NCBI GenBank assembly: GCA_965232255.1
Contig: OZ246962.1
Location: 868,001 to 932,000, forward strand
Direction of reading: 5' to 3'
DNA length: 64,000 nt
Source: Endozoicomonas sp965232255
Lineage (GTDB): Bacteria > Pseudomonadota > Gammaproteobacteria > Pseudomonadales > Endozoicomonadaceae
In this document: piece by piece, positions 1 through 8,904 of the stretch
Position numbering within the stretch: position 1 is the stretch's first letter
Layout of the letters: each line of letters starts with the position of its first letter
Program-made: the position numbers and the translations under genes
The notes under the pieces: model-generated
The model's database searches: none
Told to the model about the DNA's origin: nothing
Seen by the model: the letters and a program-made list of their open reading frames with translations, nothing else

Positions 1-305
1 TCTACTGGCTGATAGCCCTGATGCTGTAACTGGGAGAGCAAATCAAGCAACGCAATCTTTTTACCCACATATAATTCCACCGGGCGTGCATAAACCTTGG
101 CGGGAATCGCCCATTTTTTGCCCTCAAACTGCTTGATGACAGCAGCATCCAGATAAATAGCATAAGCGCCCACCAGCACCATAAGCGTCAAACCCACCTT
201 TAGCGTAATGGACTTCCATCGGGCTGATTTAGGTACTGGCTTACGGATGGGTCGGCGCCTTTTCCTGGCAACATTGCCTGTTTCGGTCGTCGGTTTCTTT
301 TCCAT
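1..305 (-). CDS. mrcB: Penicillin-binding protein 1b, N-terminal part (partial)
   Basis: This is the first 101 codons of a bifunctional peptidoglycan glycosyltransferase/transpeptidase; the rest lies beyond position 1. PBP1b is an inner-membrane protein that polymerises and cross-links murein. The visible part has a basic cytoplasmic tail (residues 1-36, with RKRRRPIRKP), one membrane anchor (about residues 37-57) and the start of the periplasmic region with the family-typical pattern WAIPAKVYARPVELYVG. No catalytic domain is inside the window. The ATG is the only reasonable start. A TATAAT hexamer ends only a few bases upstream of it, so if it is used the transcript would have almost no leader. 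The gene is divergent from the TfoX-domain gene. The call rests on the short N-terminal pattern and the single anchor. Confidence 0.8.
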   Translation of the reverse strand, partial: MEKKPTTETGNVARKRRRPIRKPVPKSARWKSITLKVGLTLMVLVGAYAIYLDAAVIKQFEGKKWAIPAKVYARPVELYVGKKIALLDLLSQLQHQGYQPV

Positions 306-583
306 AGGGGCGATTATACGTGAGACACCTTTGATGATCTTTTGCGGAAAACGAAAGCAGAGAAAATTGTTCTACACTCCCGGCATTAACGACAAATATT
401 GCCGGAAAAAATACAGCCGTCCGTACAGGCAGAACGGCAATGGGACCAGGTTCTGGTAATAACTGATAACTCTATGGAGGCACCTCAAAAGTCTGGTCTA
501 TTCTTAGGGTCAAATGTCTCACGACTTTCAATAATCATGCAGTCTCTGGTACGGACGCTGGAGTTGAGTTAGAGATCCGGCAC

Positions 584-850
584 ATGGCAACTGATCTGAT
601 CGAACTAAAAAATCTCGGCAAAACATCCGTGCAATGGTTGAATGCTGTTGGCATCAGAACCCTTGAGCAACTTCATGATGTTGGCTCGGTAGCGGCTTAC
701 TGCAAGGTTCGTGACCGTGGATTCAAAGTGTCTAAAGTATTGCTCTACGCACTCGAAGGCGCCCTGATTGGCACTCACTGGAATGATCTTGACTCTGATT
801 ACAAAGCACGGCTGCTCGCAGCGGTAGAAAACAGTCTGCCCCCTCCCTGA
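584..850 (+). CDS. Stand-alone TfoX C-terminal domain protein
   Basis: An 88-residue protein consisting only of the helix-hairpin-helix-like C-terminal domain of TfoX/Sxy. The signature is visible as LKNLGKTSVQWLNAVGI near the N terminus and KVLLYALEGALIGTHWNDL towards the C terminus. In TfoX/Sxy proteins the N-terminal domain is also present and the protein works with CRP on competence genes; here that domain is absent. Stand-alone copies are common in proteobacteria and have no established function. The frame is closed by a TAG just upstream of the ATG, so the gene is not a truncation that reads from further 5'. It is convergent with moeB, their stop codons being 4 bases apart. DNA or nucleic-acid binding is an inference from the fold only. 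Confidence 0.8.
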   Translation: MATDLIELKNLGKTSVQWLNAVGIRTLEQLHDVGSVAAYCKVRDRGFKVSKVLLYALEGALIGTHWNDLDSDYKARLLAAVENSLPPP

Positions 851-854
851 TCAA

Positions 855-1601
855 TCAGGTACGACCGCAAACAGGGCACTGTGGATCTGGCGTGATTTGC
901 AGGGTCTGCCATTCCATGGTCATGGCATCGAAAATCATTAAGCGGCCATTGAGCGTGCTGCCAAAACCGGTGATTAGCTTGATAGCTTCAAGCGCCTGCA
1001 TGGTGCCAATGGTACCAACCACCGGGCCGAGAATGCCCGACTCAGCACAACTGAGATTTTCATTACTCTGCTCATCATAAAGACAGCGATAACAGGGCGC
1101 ATCACTCTGACGACGATCATAAACTGTCAGCTGACCATTGAGCCTGATAGCAGCACCACTGACTAGCGGCACACCGGCCTGAACACAGGCAGCATTGATG
1201 GCAAACCGACTGCGGAAGTTATCAGTACAATCCAAAACGACAGTAGCCTTGTATACCTGATCCAGCAAGTCGGCGTCGGTCAGTGTCGTTTGCAGGGTTT
1301 CAACACTAATTCCATCATTGATTATCGATAGCCGGGCTGCAGCAGCCACTACTTTGGCGACTCCCTGATCGGCACTGGTGTAGAGCAACTGCCTTGGCAA
1401 GTTGGTGAGATCAACCGTATCCGGATCAGCCAGTACCAGTTGCCCGACCCCGGCAGCGGCCAGATAGTTGGCAGCGGGGCATCCCAAGCCACCCAATCCC
1501 AGAATCAATACCCGGGCTGACAGCAGATGCTCCTGTCCGGGAATGTCTATTTGCGGGAGCATGATCTGTCGGCTATAACGAAGTAGCTGCTCATCGTTCA
1601 T
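855..1601 (-). CDS. moeB: MoeB/ThiF-family adenylyltransferase
   Basis: An E1-like enzyme that adenylates the C terminus of a ubiquitin-fold sulfur carrier (MoaD or ThiS). The start MNDEQLLRYSRQIML matches MoeB N termini. The ATP-binding loop is LILGLGGLGCPAANYL, followed by an acidic strand end (LADPDTVDLTNLPRQ) and DCTDNFRSR. Four cysteines in two CxxC pairs (CYRC and the C-terminal CPVC) form the expected zinc site. A TTG 33 bases upstream (1634) would overlap gcvH by 11 bases; the ATG was preferred because it matches family length. The gene lies 22 bases after gcvH and is probably co-transcribed. Whether it serves molybdopterin, thiamine or another sulfur carrier cannot be decided, since no moaD or thiS is nearby. 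Confidence 0.85.
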   Translation of the reverse strand: MNDEQLLRYSRQIMLPQIDIPGQEHLLSARVLILGLGGLGCPAANYLAAAGVGQLVLADPDTVDLTNLPRQLLYTSADQGVAKVVAAAARLSIINDGISVETLQTTLTDADLLDQVYKATVVLDCTDNFRSRFAINAACVQAGVPLVSGAAIRLNGQLTVYDRRQSDAPCYRCLYDEQSNENLSCAESGILGPVVGTIGTMQALEAIKLITGFGSTLNGRLMIFDAMTMEWQTLQITPDPQCPVCGRT

Positions 1602-1623
1602 GGGCAAGGTGTGTGAACAGTGT

Positions 1624-2010
1624 TCAGGAATCAATAAACTCAGCGTAAGCCTCGGCGTCGAGCAGATCAGCCAGTTCTCCGTCGTCTTCCAGTTTCATCT
1701 TGAAGAACCAGCCGTCGTTGTACGGGTCACCATTTACCGTCTCAGGTGAATCTTCCAGGGTACTATTCACGTCAACCACTTCGCCAGTCAACGGTGCGTA
1801 TATTTCTGAAGCGGCCTTCACCGACTCCACCGCTCCGGCTTCATCTCCGGCACCGAGCATGGCGCCAATCTCAGGCAGTTCGACGAAAACCACATCCCCA
1901 AGTTCCTCCTGGGCATGATGCGTAATACCAATAGTGACAGTACCATCCTCCTCCAACCGGACCCACTCATGGGAACGCAGATACCGTAACTCAGAAGGAA
2001 TGTTGCTCAT
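1624..2010 (-). CDS. gcvH: Glycine cleavage system H protein
   Basis: The lipoyl-carrier protein that shuttles the aminomethyl group between the P, T and L proteins of the glycine cleavage system. Its 128 residues match the family length. The lipoylation motif is ESVKAASEIYAPL, with the modified lysine at residue 65; the N-terminal HEWVRLEEDGTVTIGITHHAQ and the later YNDGWFFKMKL are also standard. A GAGGAT ribosome-binding site precedes the ATG. No gcvP or gcvT is adjacent, which is unusual for a glycine-inducible gcv operon, so this copy is either an orphan or also a lipoyl-relay protein. It leads a two-gene unit with moeB and is divergent from the S8 protease. Confidence 0.95.
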   Translation of the reverse strand: MSNIPSELRYLRSHEWVRLEEDGTVTIGITHHAQEELGDVVFVELPEIGAMLGAGDEAGAVESVKAASEIYAPLTGEVVDVNSTLEDSPETVNGDPYNDGWFFKMKLEDDGELADLLDAEAYAEFIDS

Positions 2011-2345
2011 CTATTTATCCTCGGTCGACTATTTCAAACACTTGTATTGGCTCTTTGCTGTTTCCGGGCTCGAGCAGATTGGCACGAGCATTCTAACGAG
2101 TTTGTCTGAAAGTTTACATAGTATTGGCAGTGCACGCAGAGGCTTCTGACACCAAGAGTCAGTAACAGCCAAAACGACCAACTTACACAACACAACCCAG
2201 ATAAATACTTACACTACCGCAATGCTTGGCAGTGATTTTTTCGGACAATAAGGACAATTTCATTAAAGGGTTCAAAAAATACTTTTTCCCCAGTGATAAG
2301 CCGTCGATACAACCTGCATTCACCGGGACTTTGGAGAAAGGATTA

Positions 2346-3740
2346 ATGAACCGACTGCTGGCAATGATCGCGGCAGCAACCGCTATTTCAACAGTGGCGC
2401 TTATGGCCCGGGCGGAAGAAGACAATTACCGGCTGCTTTTGCAAAGAACCGACCGCATCATCGTCCATTTCCATGAACAACCGACAGCGCCCAGAGCACT
2501 GGCATTTACCGAGCAAGATGTTACCCACAACAGTTTTGGTGTCGTGGCTGGTAAACGGCGGCAGATTCTGGATATCGGGGCCCCCCTGGCAATCGACGAT
2601 GTAAGAATATTGGCTGAAGCATTAGAAGACGATCCACAGGTAAAATTTGCTGAACCAGACCTTGTTATGCACACCATGCGAACGCCTGACGACCCGCTCT
2701 ACAAACGTCAATGGCACTTTTTTGAACCTCAGGCCGGTCTCAATTTACCAGCCGCCTGGGAAATTACCACAGGCAGTACCAACAATGTCATTGCCGTTAT
2801 CGATACTGGCATTACCGAACACGACCAGATCGATGAGCGCCTGGTTCCTGGCTACGATTTTGTCTCAGATCCGTGGATGGCCAATGATGGCGATGGCTGG
2901 GACGATAATCCACAAGACACTGGTGACTCACTGCAAGCAGGCGCTTGCGGCACCTTTCACGGCAATCCAATACCGGCTAACGCTCAGAAAAGCAGTTGGC
3001 ATGGTACCCACGTAGCCGGCACCATCGCTGCCCGAACTAACGACAAACAGGGCGTAGCCGGCGTCACCTGGCTATCGCGAGTTCAGCCACTCAGGGCTCT
3101 TGGTCGCTGCGGTGGCTATACCTCCGATATTGCCTCAGCCATACGTTGGGGCGGCGGTCTGAAAGTATACGGATTACCGGTGAACCCGACTCCGGCCAAT
3201 GTCATTAACCTGAGCTTGGGGGGGACAGCGCTGTGGTGTCCGCAAACCTATCAAGATGCCATTAACGAAGTGGTGGCTGCCGGCATCACTGTGGTAGTAG
3301 CCGCCGGTAATGAACGACGCAATGTGGCCATGAGCACACCGGCCAATTGCGACAACGTTATTGTTGTAGGTGCCGTCAATCGTGATGGTGATCGCAGTGA
3401 CTACTCAAACTATGGCCCGAAAATTGACATCATGGCACCCGGCGGGGAAATTCACACGCCCGGAAACGGCATTTTATCTTTATACAATTCCGGCCAGAAA
3501 TCTCCCGAGCGTGGCTCGTACAGCGAGTTACAAGGCACCAGCATGGCAACGCCTCATATCGCCGGTCTGCTTGATCTCAGCTATGCCGTGAATCCTGATT
3601 TATCACCTGCTGAGCGTCGTCGGTTATTAAAAGAGACAGCAAAACCATTTGCGCCAGAAAGCAATTGCAACACATCTCAGTGCGGCGCCGGTATTGCCGA
3701 TGGAGCCGCATTTCTCAGGGCAATTCAGCAAGCTCGATAA
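2346..3740 (+). CDS. Secreted subtilisin-family (S8) serine protease
   Basis: A 464-residue subtilase. The start was placed at the ATG with GGAGAAAGGA upstream because it gives a proper signal peptide (MNRLLAMIAAATAISTVA, likely cut after ARA near residue 24); an in-frame ATG 120 bases earlier would bury it. A propeptide-like segment (about residues 25-105) precedes the catalytic domain. The triad is D153 in VIDTG, H219 in HGTHVAGT and S399 in GTSMATPHIAG, all intact. Cysteines near the C terminus (NCNTSQCGAG) may form a disulfide. Export by Sec and activity in the periplasm or medium are inferred. It lies about 90 bases before the TonB receptor gene and might be part of the same unit. The target is unknown. 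Confidence 0.9.
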   Translation: MNRLLAMIAAATAISTVALMARAEEDNYRLLLQRTDRIIVHFHEQPTAPRALAFTEQDVTHNSFGVVAGKRRQILDIGAPLAIDDVRILAEALEDDPQVKFAEPDLVMHTMRTPDDPLYKRQWHFFEPQAGLNLPAAWEITTGSTNNVIAVIDTGITEHDQIDERLVPGYDFVSDPWMANDGDGWDDNPQDTGDSLQAGACGTFHGNPIPANAQKSSWHGTHVAGTIAARTNDKQGVAGVTWLSRVQPLRALGRCGGYTSDIASAIRWGGGLKVYGLPVNPTPANVINLSLGGTALWCPQTYQDAINEVVAAGITVVVAAGNERRNVAMSTPANCDNVIVVGAVNRDGDRSDYSNYGPKIDIMAPGGEIHTPGNGILSLYNSGQKSPERGSYSELQGTSMATPHIAGLLDLSYAVNPDLSPAERRRLLKETAKPFAPESNCNTSQCGAGIADGAAFLRAIQQAR

Positions 3741-3831
3741 AACAGGCCATCGGGCGATGACAATATGTATCGCAGGCCGATCGGAGCAAGAGGCGTACAT
3801 CGCTTTTTGTCAAATTCCATGGAGTGGAACC

Positions 3832-5952
3832 TTGAAACCAACACGTCAAACACTGCTGCTGGCCACTGTTTTTCCTTTCCTGACGTTTCCGCCGGGTCTC
3901 AAAGCGGATTCATCTGTGCTCGACGATGCACTGCTTGATCTGAGTCTGGAAGAACTGATCTCTCTCGATGTACCCGACGTTACCTCAGTATCAAAAAGAA
4001 AACAGCGCTTGATGGACTCACCCGCTGCCGTTTATGTCATGACTGATGAAGATATACGACGCTCTGGTGTTACCTCCATTCCCGAAGCCCTGAGAATGGT
4101 GCCGGGTGTGCAGGTAGCCAGACTGAACAGCAACACCTGGTCCATCAGTACTCGTGGCTTTAACTACATTTTTGCCAACAAACTGCTGGTATTGATTGAT
4201 GGGCGTACCGTTTACTCACCTTTGTTCTCCGGCGTTAACTGGGACGTTCAGGACACCATGCTGGAAGACATCGCTCGCATTGAGGTGATTCGTGGTCCAG
4301 GCGCAGCTCTGTGGGGAGCCAATGCGGTCAACGGCGTGATCAATATTATTACCAAACATGCAGCCGATACTCAGGGCGGTCTGCTCGTCACCGGGTTCGG
4401 TTCGGAAGAAAAAGCCTTTGGTACCTACCGTTATGGTGGCGAATTCGGTGACGACGGCTACTATCGGGCTTTCGTTAAAACTTTTTCCCGCGACGGGCTA
4501 GCCAATGCCGACGGCTCCGATGCCAACGATGACTGGCAGATCAATCGCGCCGGGCTACGCGCCGACTGGCGCACTGAAACCGGTGCCAAAGCCTCTTTAC
4601 AAGGGGAGATTTACGAGGGAACCACCAGTCCTACGTTAAAGGTGTTCAACGAAGACACCAAAGAACAGGAGCTACTCACCAACCAGAGCCGAGATCAAAA
4701 GGGTGGCCACCTGATCGGCAACTACAAGCGTTATTTAAACGACGGAAGTCATATTTCTTTCAAGGGTTACTATGACCGCTACGAGAATTATGACTACCGA
4801 ATAACAGAAAAACGGGATATTGCCGATCTGGAGTTTCAACACCAGATGCTGCCGTGGGGCAACCACGACATTATCTGGGGTCTGGGTTATCGCTTTACCC
4901 ATTACAACCTCACCGATATGAATCATATCAGCACGGCTGAGCCGGACCGAACTGACCAACTCTACAGTGCCTTTATTCAAGATCATATATCGCTGGCACC
5001 GCAATGGGCACTGACACTAAGCTCCCGCTTCGAACATAACGACTTTACCGGCTTTGAGGTACAGCCTAATGCCAGCCTGACCTGGAAGATTTCCGAGCAG
5101 CAAACCCTCTGGTTAAAGGCAGCCAGCGCTGTGAAAACACCATCCATCAGTGAAACCTCAGTAACCTCACGCGGTATCGCTTTTTTACGAGAAGATGATG
5201 CTCCCGTGCCGGGCACAAGAGTTCCTGACTTGTTGGCCATCACCGGTAATGAGCAACTGGAGTCAGAAAGCTTATTTGCGCTGGAAGTGGGTTATCGAGA
5301 ACAATTCAATAACCGGCTACTGTTTGATATCACGGCATTTTTCAATCAGTACAAAGACCTTCTCGCTTATGTTGATTACCCCGCCTGTCTGGAAGGAACA
5401 CAACCAGACCCAATTTATGGTCTCTGCTCCTACGGTCGCGTGGGTATACAACCATCGCAACCAATCGTCGAGTATTCAACCACCTTTGCTAATGGTCTGA
5501 CTGCCAACACATATGGTGTAGAACTGACCACAGACTGGCAGGCAACCCCCTGGTGGAAACTGCAACTCAACTACAGCTTTCTCAGTGTTGATGCCTTCAG
5601 CAAGAGCCGCGGCTCGACGATAACCGACACCTATCTCAAAGGTAATGAAAAGCTACTTGAGACACTCAGTGCCGATCACACGGCCAATATCCGCTCCCAC
5701 ATGAACCTGCCCAACCATTGGTACCTGGATTTTTGGGTACGTTATATGGATAACATGAAAAATGCACGGGTCGGCTCATACACGGCGCTAGACGTTCGAG
5801 TTGCGAAAAAGATTAGCAAAAACCTTGAGGTCTCTCTGAGCGGACAAAATCTGTTCGATAAACAGCGACTGGAATTCAGCGAAGTATTCAGCGGTCTTGG
5901 CGCAACTGAGGTACAGGAATCATGGTACCTCCAGTTGCGCTGGCAACACTAA
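3832..5952 (+). CDS. TonB-dependent outer-membrane receptor
   Basis: A 706-residue outer-membrane receptor. Longer in-frame starts overlap the protease gene, so the TTG with GGAG seven bases upstream was chosen; it gives the signal peptide MKPTRQTLLLATVFPFLTF. The mature N terminus has LEELISLDVPDVTSVSK, typical of receptors paired with YfiR-like proteins. The plug domain follows (SPAAVYVMTDEDIRRSG, STRGFN, LVLIDGRTVYSPLFSG, IEVIRGPGAALWGANAVNGVINIITK in part), then a 22-strand-type barrel ending in WYLQLRWQH. The last residue is His rather than the usual Phe. It is 21 bases before the YfiR-like gene, so receptor, YfiR-like protein and kinase look like one operon. The ligand is not evident; no siderophore or vitamin genes adjoin. 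Confidence 0.88.
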   Translation: MKPTRQTLLLATVFPFLTFPPGLKADSSVLDDALLDLSLEELISLDVPDVTSVSKRKQRLMDSPAAVYVMTDEDIRRSGVTSIPEALRMVPGVQVARLNSNTWSISTRGFNYIFANKLLVLIDGRTVYSPLFSGVNWDVQDTMLEDIARIEVIRGPGAALWGANAVNGVINIITKHAADTQGGLLVTGFGSEEKAFGTYRYGGEFGDDGYYRAFVKTFSRDGLANADGSDANDDWQINRAGLRADWRTETGAKASLQGEIYEGTTSPTLKVFNEDTKEQELLTNQSRDQKGGHLIGNYKRYLNDGSHISFKGYYDRYENYDYRITEKRDIADLEFQHQMLPWGNHDIIWGLGYRFTHYNLTDMNHISTAEPDRTDQLYSAFIQDHISLAPQWALTLSSRFEHNDFTGFEVQPNASLTWKISEQQTLWLKAASAVKTPSISETSVTSRGIAFLREDDAPVPGTRVPDLLAITGNEQLESESLFALEVGYREQFNNRLLFDITAFFNQYKDLLAYVDYPACLEGTQPDPIYGLCSYGRVGIQPSQPIVEYSTTFANGLTANTYGVELTTDWQATPWWKLQLNYSFLSVDAFSKSRGSTITDTYLKGNEKLLETLSADHTANIRSHMNLPNHWYLDFWVRYMDNMKNARVGSYTALDVRVAKKISKNLEVSLSGQNLFDKQRLEFSEVFSGLGATEVQESWYLQLRWQH

Positions 5953-5973
5953 TCGGATGAGGAGAGCAACTTC

Positions 5974-6504
5974 ATGCCGATAATCAACAAAACTATCGCT
6001 ATTCTGGCCATTGTCCTGTTGAGCACCCTGAACTCGGGCCACTCAGCAGCAAGCACTGCTACCAAAGCGGACAGGGTGAAGGCAGCCATCGTCTATAAGC
6101 TGACCAAATTCATCACCTGGCCAGAAAAAAAGCAGACACTCTCCTTATGCATTGTGGGGAATGGCACCATCAACAGTGAGTTATTAAAAATCAATCACAA
6201 ATACAGCTCAGGACGGCGGATTTCGGTAACCCACAAAGCTCCCCACGCCCCGCTGGAAAAACTGTGTGACCTGGTTTACATCCACAGCATTAAAAACAGC
6301 ACCATTGTTGGCATTTTATCCGACTTGCAAAGCGACCCGGTACTGACCATAAGCGACAGTGACAATTTTGTTTATCAGGGCGGTGTTATTGGCCTGTTCC
6401 GTACTGGCAGCCGAATTCAGTTCGCCATCAGCCAAGAGGCAACCAAAAATGCCGGACTGGCTATTAATCCACAACTGATGAGGCTGGCCAAGATTGTCAA
6501 ATGA
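5974..6504 (+). CDS. YfiR-like periplasmic protein (DUF4154)
   Basis: A 176-residue protein with an N-terminal signal sequence (INKTIAILAIVLLSTLNSG) and the YfiR/DUF4154 pattern: KAAIVYKLTKFITWP near residue 40, LCIVGNG, a central cysteine (KLCDLVY), and the C-terminal GGVIGLFRTGSRIQFAIS and GLAINPQLMRLAKIV. YfiR in Pseudomonas is a periplasmic repressor of the YfiN diguanylate cyclase; here the next gene is a histidine kinase with a periplasmic sensor, so a similar inhibitory or ligand-relay role towards that kinase is inferred. A GGAG site precedes the ATG. The stop codon overlaps the next start as ATGA, which indicates translational coupling. Confidence 0.82.
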   Translation: MPIINKTIAILAIVLLSTLNSGHSAASTATKADRVKAAIVYKLTKFITWPEKKQTLSLCIVGNGTINSELLKINHKYSSGRRISVTHKAPHAPLEKLCDLVYIHSIKNSTIVGILSDLQSDPVLTISDSDNFVYQGGVIGLFRTGSRIQFAISQEATKNAGLAINPQLMRLAKIVK

Positions 6505-8903
6505 TGACCTTCAAGAACCTGCCCATCAAAAAGAAACTGCGTTACGCCATGCTGTTAACGGCGTATACGGTTTTGCTGGTTACCCTGAGCGTACAGACCG
6601 TTTCTGAGTACATCCATTCTCGCTCACTGCTGGTGAGCAAGCTGGAAACACTGGTCGAAGTGATTGGCGCTAATGTTCAGGCGGCGCTGCTGTTTGAAGA
6701 TAGCGCCTCCGCCGAGGAGTTACTCAATGGCTTTGCCAATACCGATGAAATTGAGGCCGCTTACTTGCTCAATCAGGACGGTGCCAAAGTCGCTGCTTAC
6801 TATCGGAAAAAAAAACAACCATGGGCATTTACTCTGGAGGAACTTAACCAGCCAGTGACGCTGTTTAGCAACGCTAAGCTGCACCTGTACCGACCCATCG
6901 TTCTGGATGATCAGTTTATTGGCTCCATTTATGTCCAGTCCAACCTGCACGAGCTCTATCTGCACTTGAGCAGTATCCTGTTTCTGGCGCTGATTGCTGC
7001 GCTGATTTCGGTGGGGCTAGCCGCTGCCTTGAGTTCCCGACTGCAACGACTGCTGGCCCGACCAATCACAGAACTGGCCGACACCATTAGCGACATTACC
7101 CGACACCAACGCTACGACCGACAAGTCCAGAAGTTCGATAACGATGAGATTGGCCAACTTTATGACTGCTTTAATGACATGCTGGCGCAGATCAAGGAGC
7201 GGGATGACCGCTTGCAGCAGCATCGGGAAAATCTTGAAATTACCGTAGCCAGTCGCACTCACGAATTAAAAGTAGCCAACCGTGACCTGAAAGAGAATCT
7301 CAGCGAGCTGCATGAAGCTAAAGAGGCGGCACTGGACGCAGCCAAGGCCAAGAGTGCATTTCTGGCCAATATGAGCCACGAAATCCGCACACCGATGAAT
7401 GGTGTCCTTGGTATGCTGGAGCTGATAAAAGACACTTCATTGACAAAAACACAAGGCGACTTACTGGGGACCGCCTACGCCTCTGCCGACTCTCTGCTGG
7501 CCATCATTAATGACATTCTCGACTTTTCCAAAATCGAAGCTGGCAAGATGACTATTGAGCATATCGAAATCAGTATCCGCGATATTGTCAGCGAAATCTG
7601 TACGTTGCTGGCCGGGACTGCGCGGGAGAAGGGGTTAACCCTGAGCTGCCATACCGATATGGATCTGCCCAAGGTACTGATTGGCGACCCAGTACGCTTA
7701 CGACAGGTATTGACTAATCTGATCGGCAATGCAGTAAAGTTCACGGAAAGTGGTGAGGTTAACGTTCAAGTTAACTTGCTCGAAAACATCTCATCTTTGG
7801 CTCGGATTGAGTTTTCAGTAGAAGACACCGGTATCGGAATTTCCGAGGACATACTACCAGACCTGTTTAACGAGTTTACCCAGGCCGATGGCAGCACCAC
7901 GCGCAAGTTTGGCGGTACTGGTCTTGGCCTGACCATCTCCCGCCAACTGGTGGAACTTATGGGTGGTGAAATTAGCGTGGTCAGCACCGAAGGACTGGGT
8001 TCAACGTTTACGTTCGCTCTGGATATGGCCATAGCCGAAAACCAGAGCAGACAACAACGTCAGGTTCTCCAGATTCCCGCCGCAACACTGGAGCAAAACC
8101 ATTCGGAAGAGACTGTTTTTCCAGACAGTATTCAAGTGCTTATGGCGGAGGATAATGTGGTCAACCAGAAAGTGACCATCAGCATGCTGAAAAAAATTGG
8201 CATCCAACGCATTGACGTGGCGGAGGACGGGTGCAAAGCAGTGAGCATGAATAGCAGCCAGACTTACGATCTGATTCTTATGGACTGTCAAATGCCACAA
8301 ATGAGTGGTTACGAGGCCACGGGCATTATCCGACAGCAGGAAAGAGCACAACAGTTGCCGCCTATCCCGATCATTGCCATGACCGCCAATGCCATGACTG
8401 AAGATCGAGAGAAGTGTCTTGCCGCCGGTATGGATGACTACCTGAGTAAACCAGTAAAAAAAGAGGAACTGAAAAAAACCCTGGCACAATGGCTGATTTA
8501 CGACACCTTGCCACAGACTGCCGATAACACCAACACATCGAGAGAAATGGCAGAAAAAACCGCACAATATCCGCTGATTGATCAGCAAATACTGGCTGCT
8601 CTGAAAGAACTGATGGAAGAGGAGTTTCCAGCACTGATTAACAGCTACATCGAAGATGCTCCGAAATTGCTAGCCGATATCCTGTCATCATCGAAAGAAG
8701 CGGAGCGCGAAGTGCTGGTCAGAGCAGCACATACCCTTAAATCGAGCAGCAGCAATCTGGGCGCAAAACAGTTGGCTGCCATCGCCGAGGGCATAGAAAA
8801 ACAGAGTCAAGCCAACAAGATGGGGGCAGCTGCCGCACTCATTCCTCCACTACAAACAGCACTTGATGAAACAATGGAAGCTCTTGCCAAGTTTATGCAC
8901 TGA
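6501..8903 (+). CDS. Hybrid sensor histidine kinase (HK-REC-HPt)
   Basis: An 800-residue inner-membrane phosphorelay kinase. Order of parts: membrane segment about 15-36; periplasmic sensor about 37-150 of the CHASE8-like type found next to YfiR proteins; second membrane segment about 153-175; HAMP (ARPITELADTI); coiled coil; HisKA with phospho-acceptor H293 in FLANMSHEIRTPMNG; HATPase with N box LTNLIGNAVKFT, VEDTGIGI and GGTGLGL; receiver with acceptor D595 in LILMDCQMPQMSGYEA and KPVKK; C-terminal HPt with H744 in AAHTLKSSSSNLG. All phospho-acceptors are present. The architecture resembles BarA. No response regulator gene is adjacent, so the output partner is elsewhere. The gene ends right at the junction with the dsbA remnant. 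Confidence 0.92.
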   Translation: MMTFKNLPIKKKLRYAMLLTAYTVLLVTLSVQTVSEYIHSRSLLVSKLETLVEVIGANVQAALLFEDSASAEELLNGFANTDEIEAAYLLNQDGAKVAAYYRKKKQPWAFTLEELNQPVTLFSNAKLHLYRPIVLDDQFIGSIYVQSNLHELYLHLSSILFLALIAALISVGLAAALSSRLQRLLARPITELADTISDITRHQRYDRQVQKFDNDEIGQLYDCFNDMLAQIKERDDRLQQHRENLEITVASRTHELKVANRDLKENLSELHEAKEAALDAAKAKSAFLANMSHEIRTPMNGVLGMLELIKDTSLTKTQGDLLGTAYASADSLLAIINDILDFSKIEAGKMTIEHIEISIRDIVSEICTLLAGTAREKGLTLSCHTDMDLPKVLIGDPVRLRQVLTNLIGNAVKFTESGEVNVQVNLLENISSLARIEFSVEDTGIGISEDILPDLFNEFTQADGSTTRKFGGTGLGLTISRQLVELMGGEISVVSTEGLGSTFTFALDMAIAENQSRQQRQVLQIPAATLEQNHSEETVFPDSIQVLMAEDNVVNQKVTISMLKKIGIQRIDVAEDGCKAVSMNSSQTYDLILMDCQMPQMSGYEATGIIRQQERAQQLPPIPIIAMTANAMTEDREKCLAAGMDDYLSKPVKKEELKKTLAQWLIYDTLPQTADNTNTSREMAEKTAQYPLIDQQILAALKELMEEEFPALINSYIEDAPKLLADILSSSKEAEREVLVRAAHTLKSSSSNLGAKQLAAIAEGIEKQSQANKMGAAAALIPPLQTALDETMEALAKFMH

Positions 8904-8904
8904 G

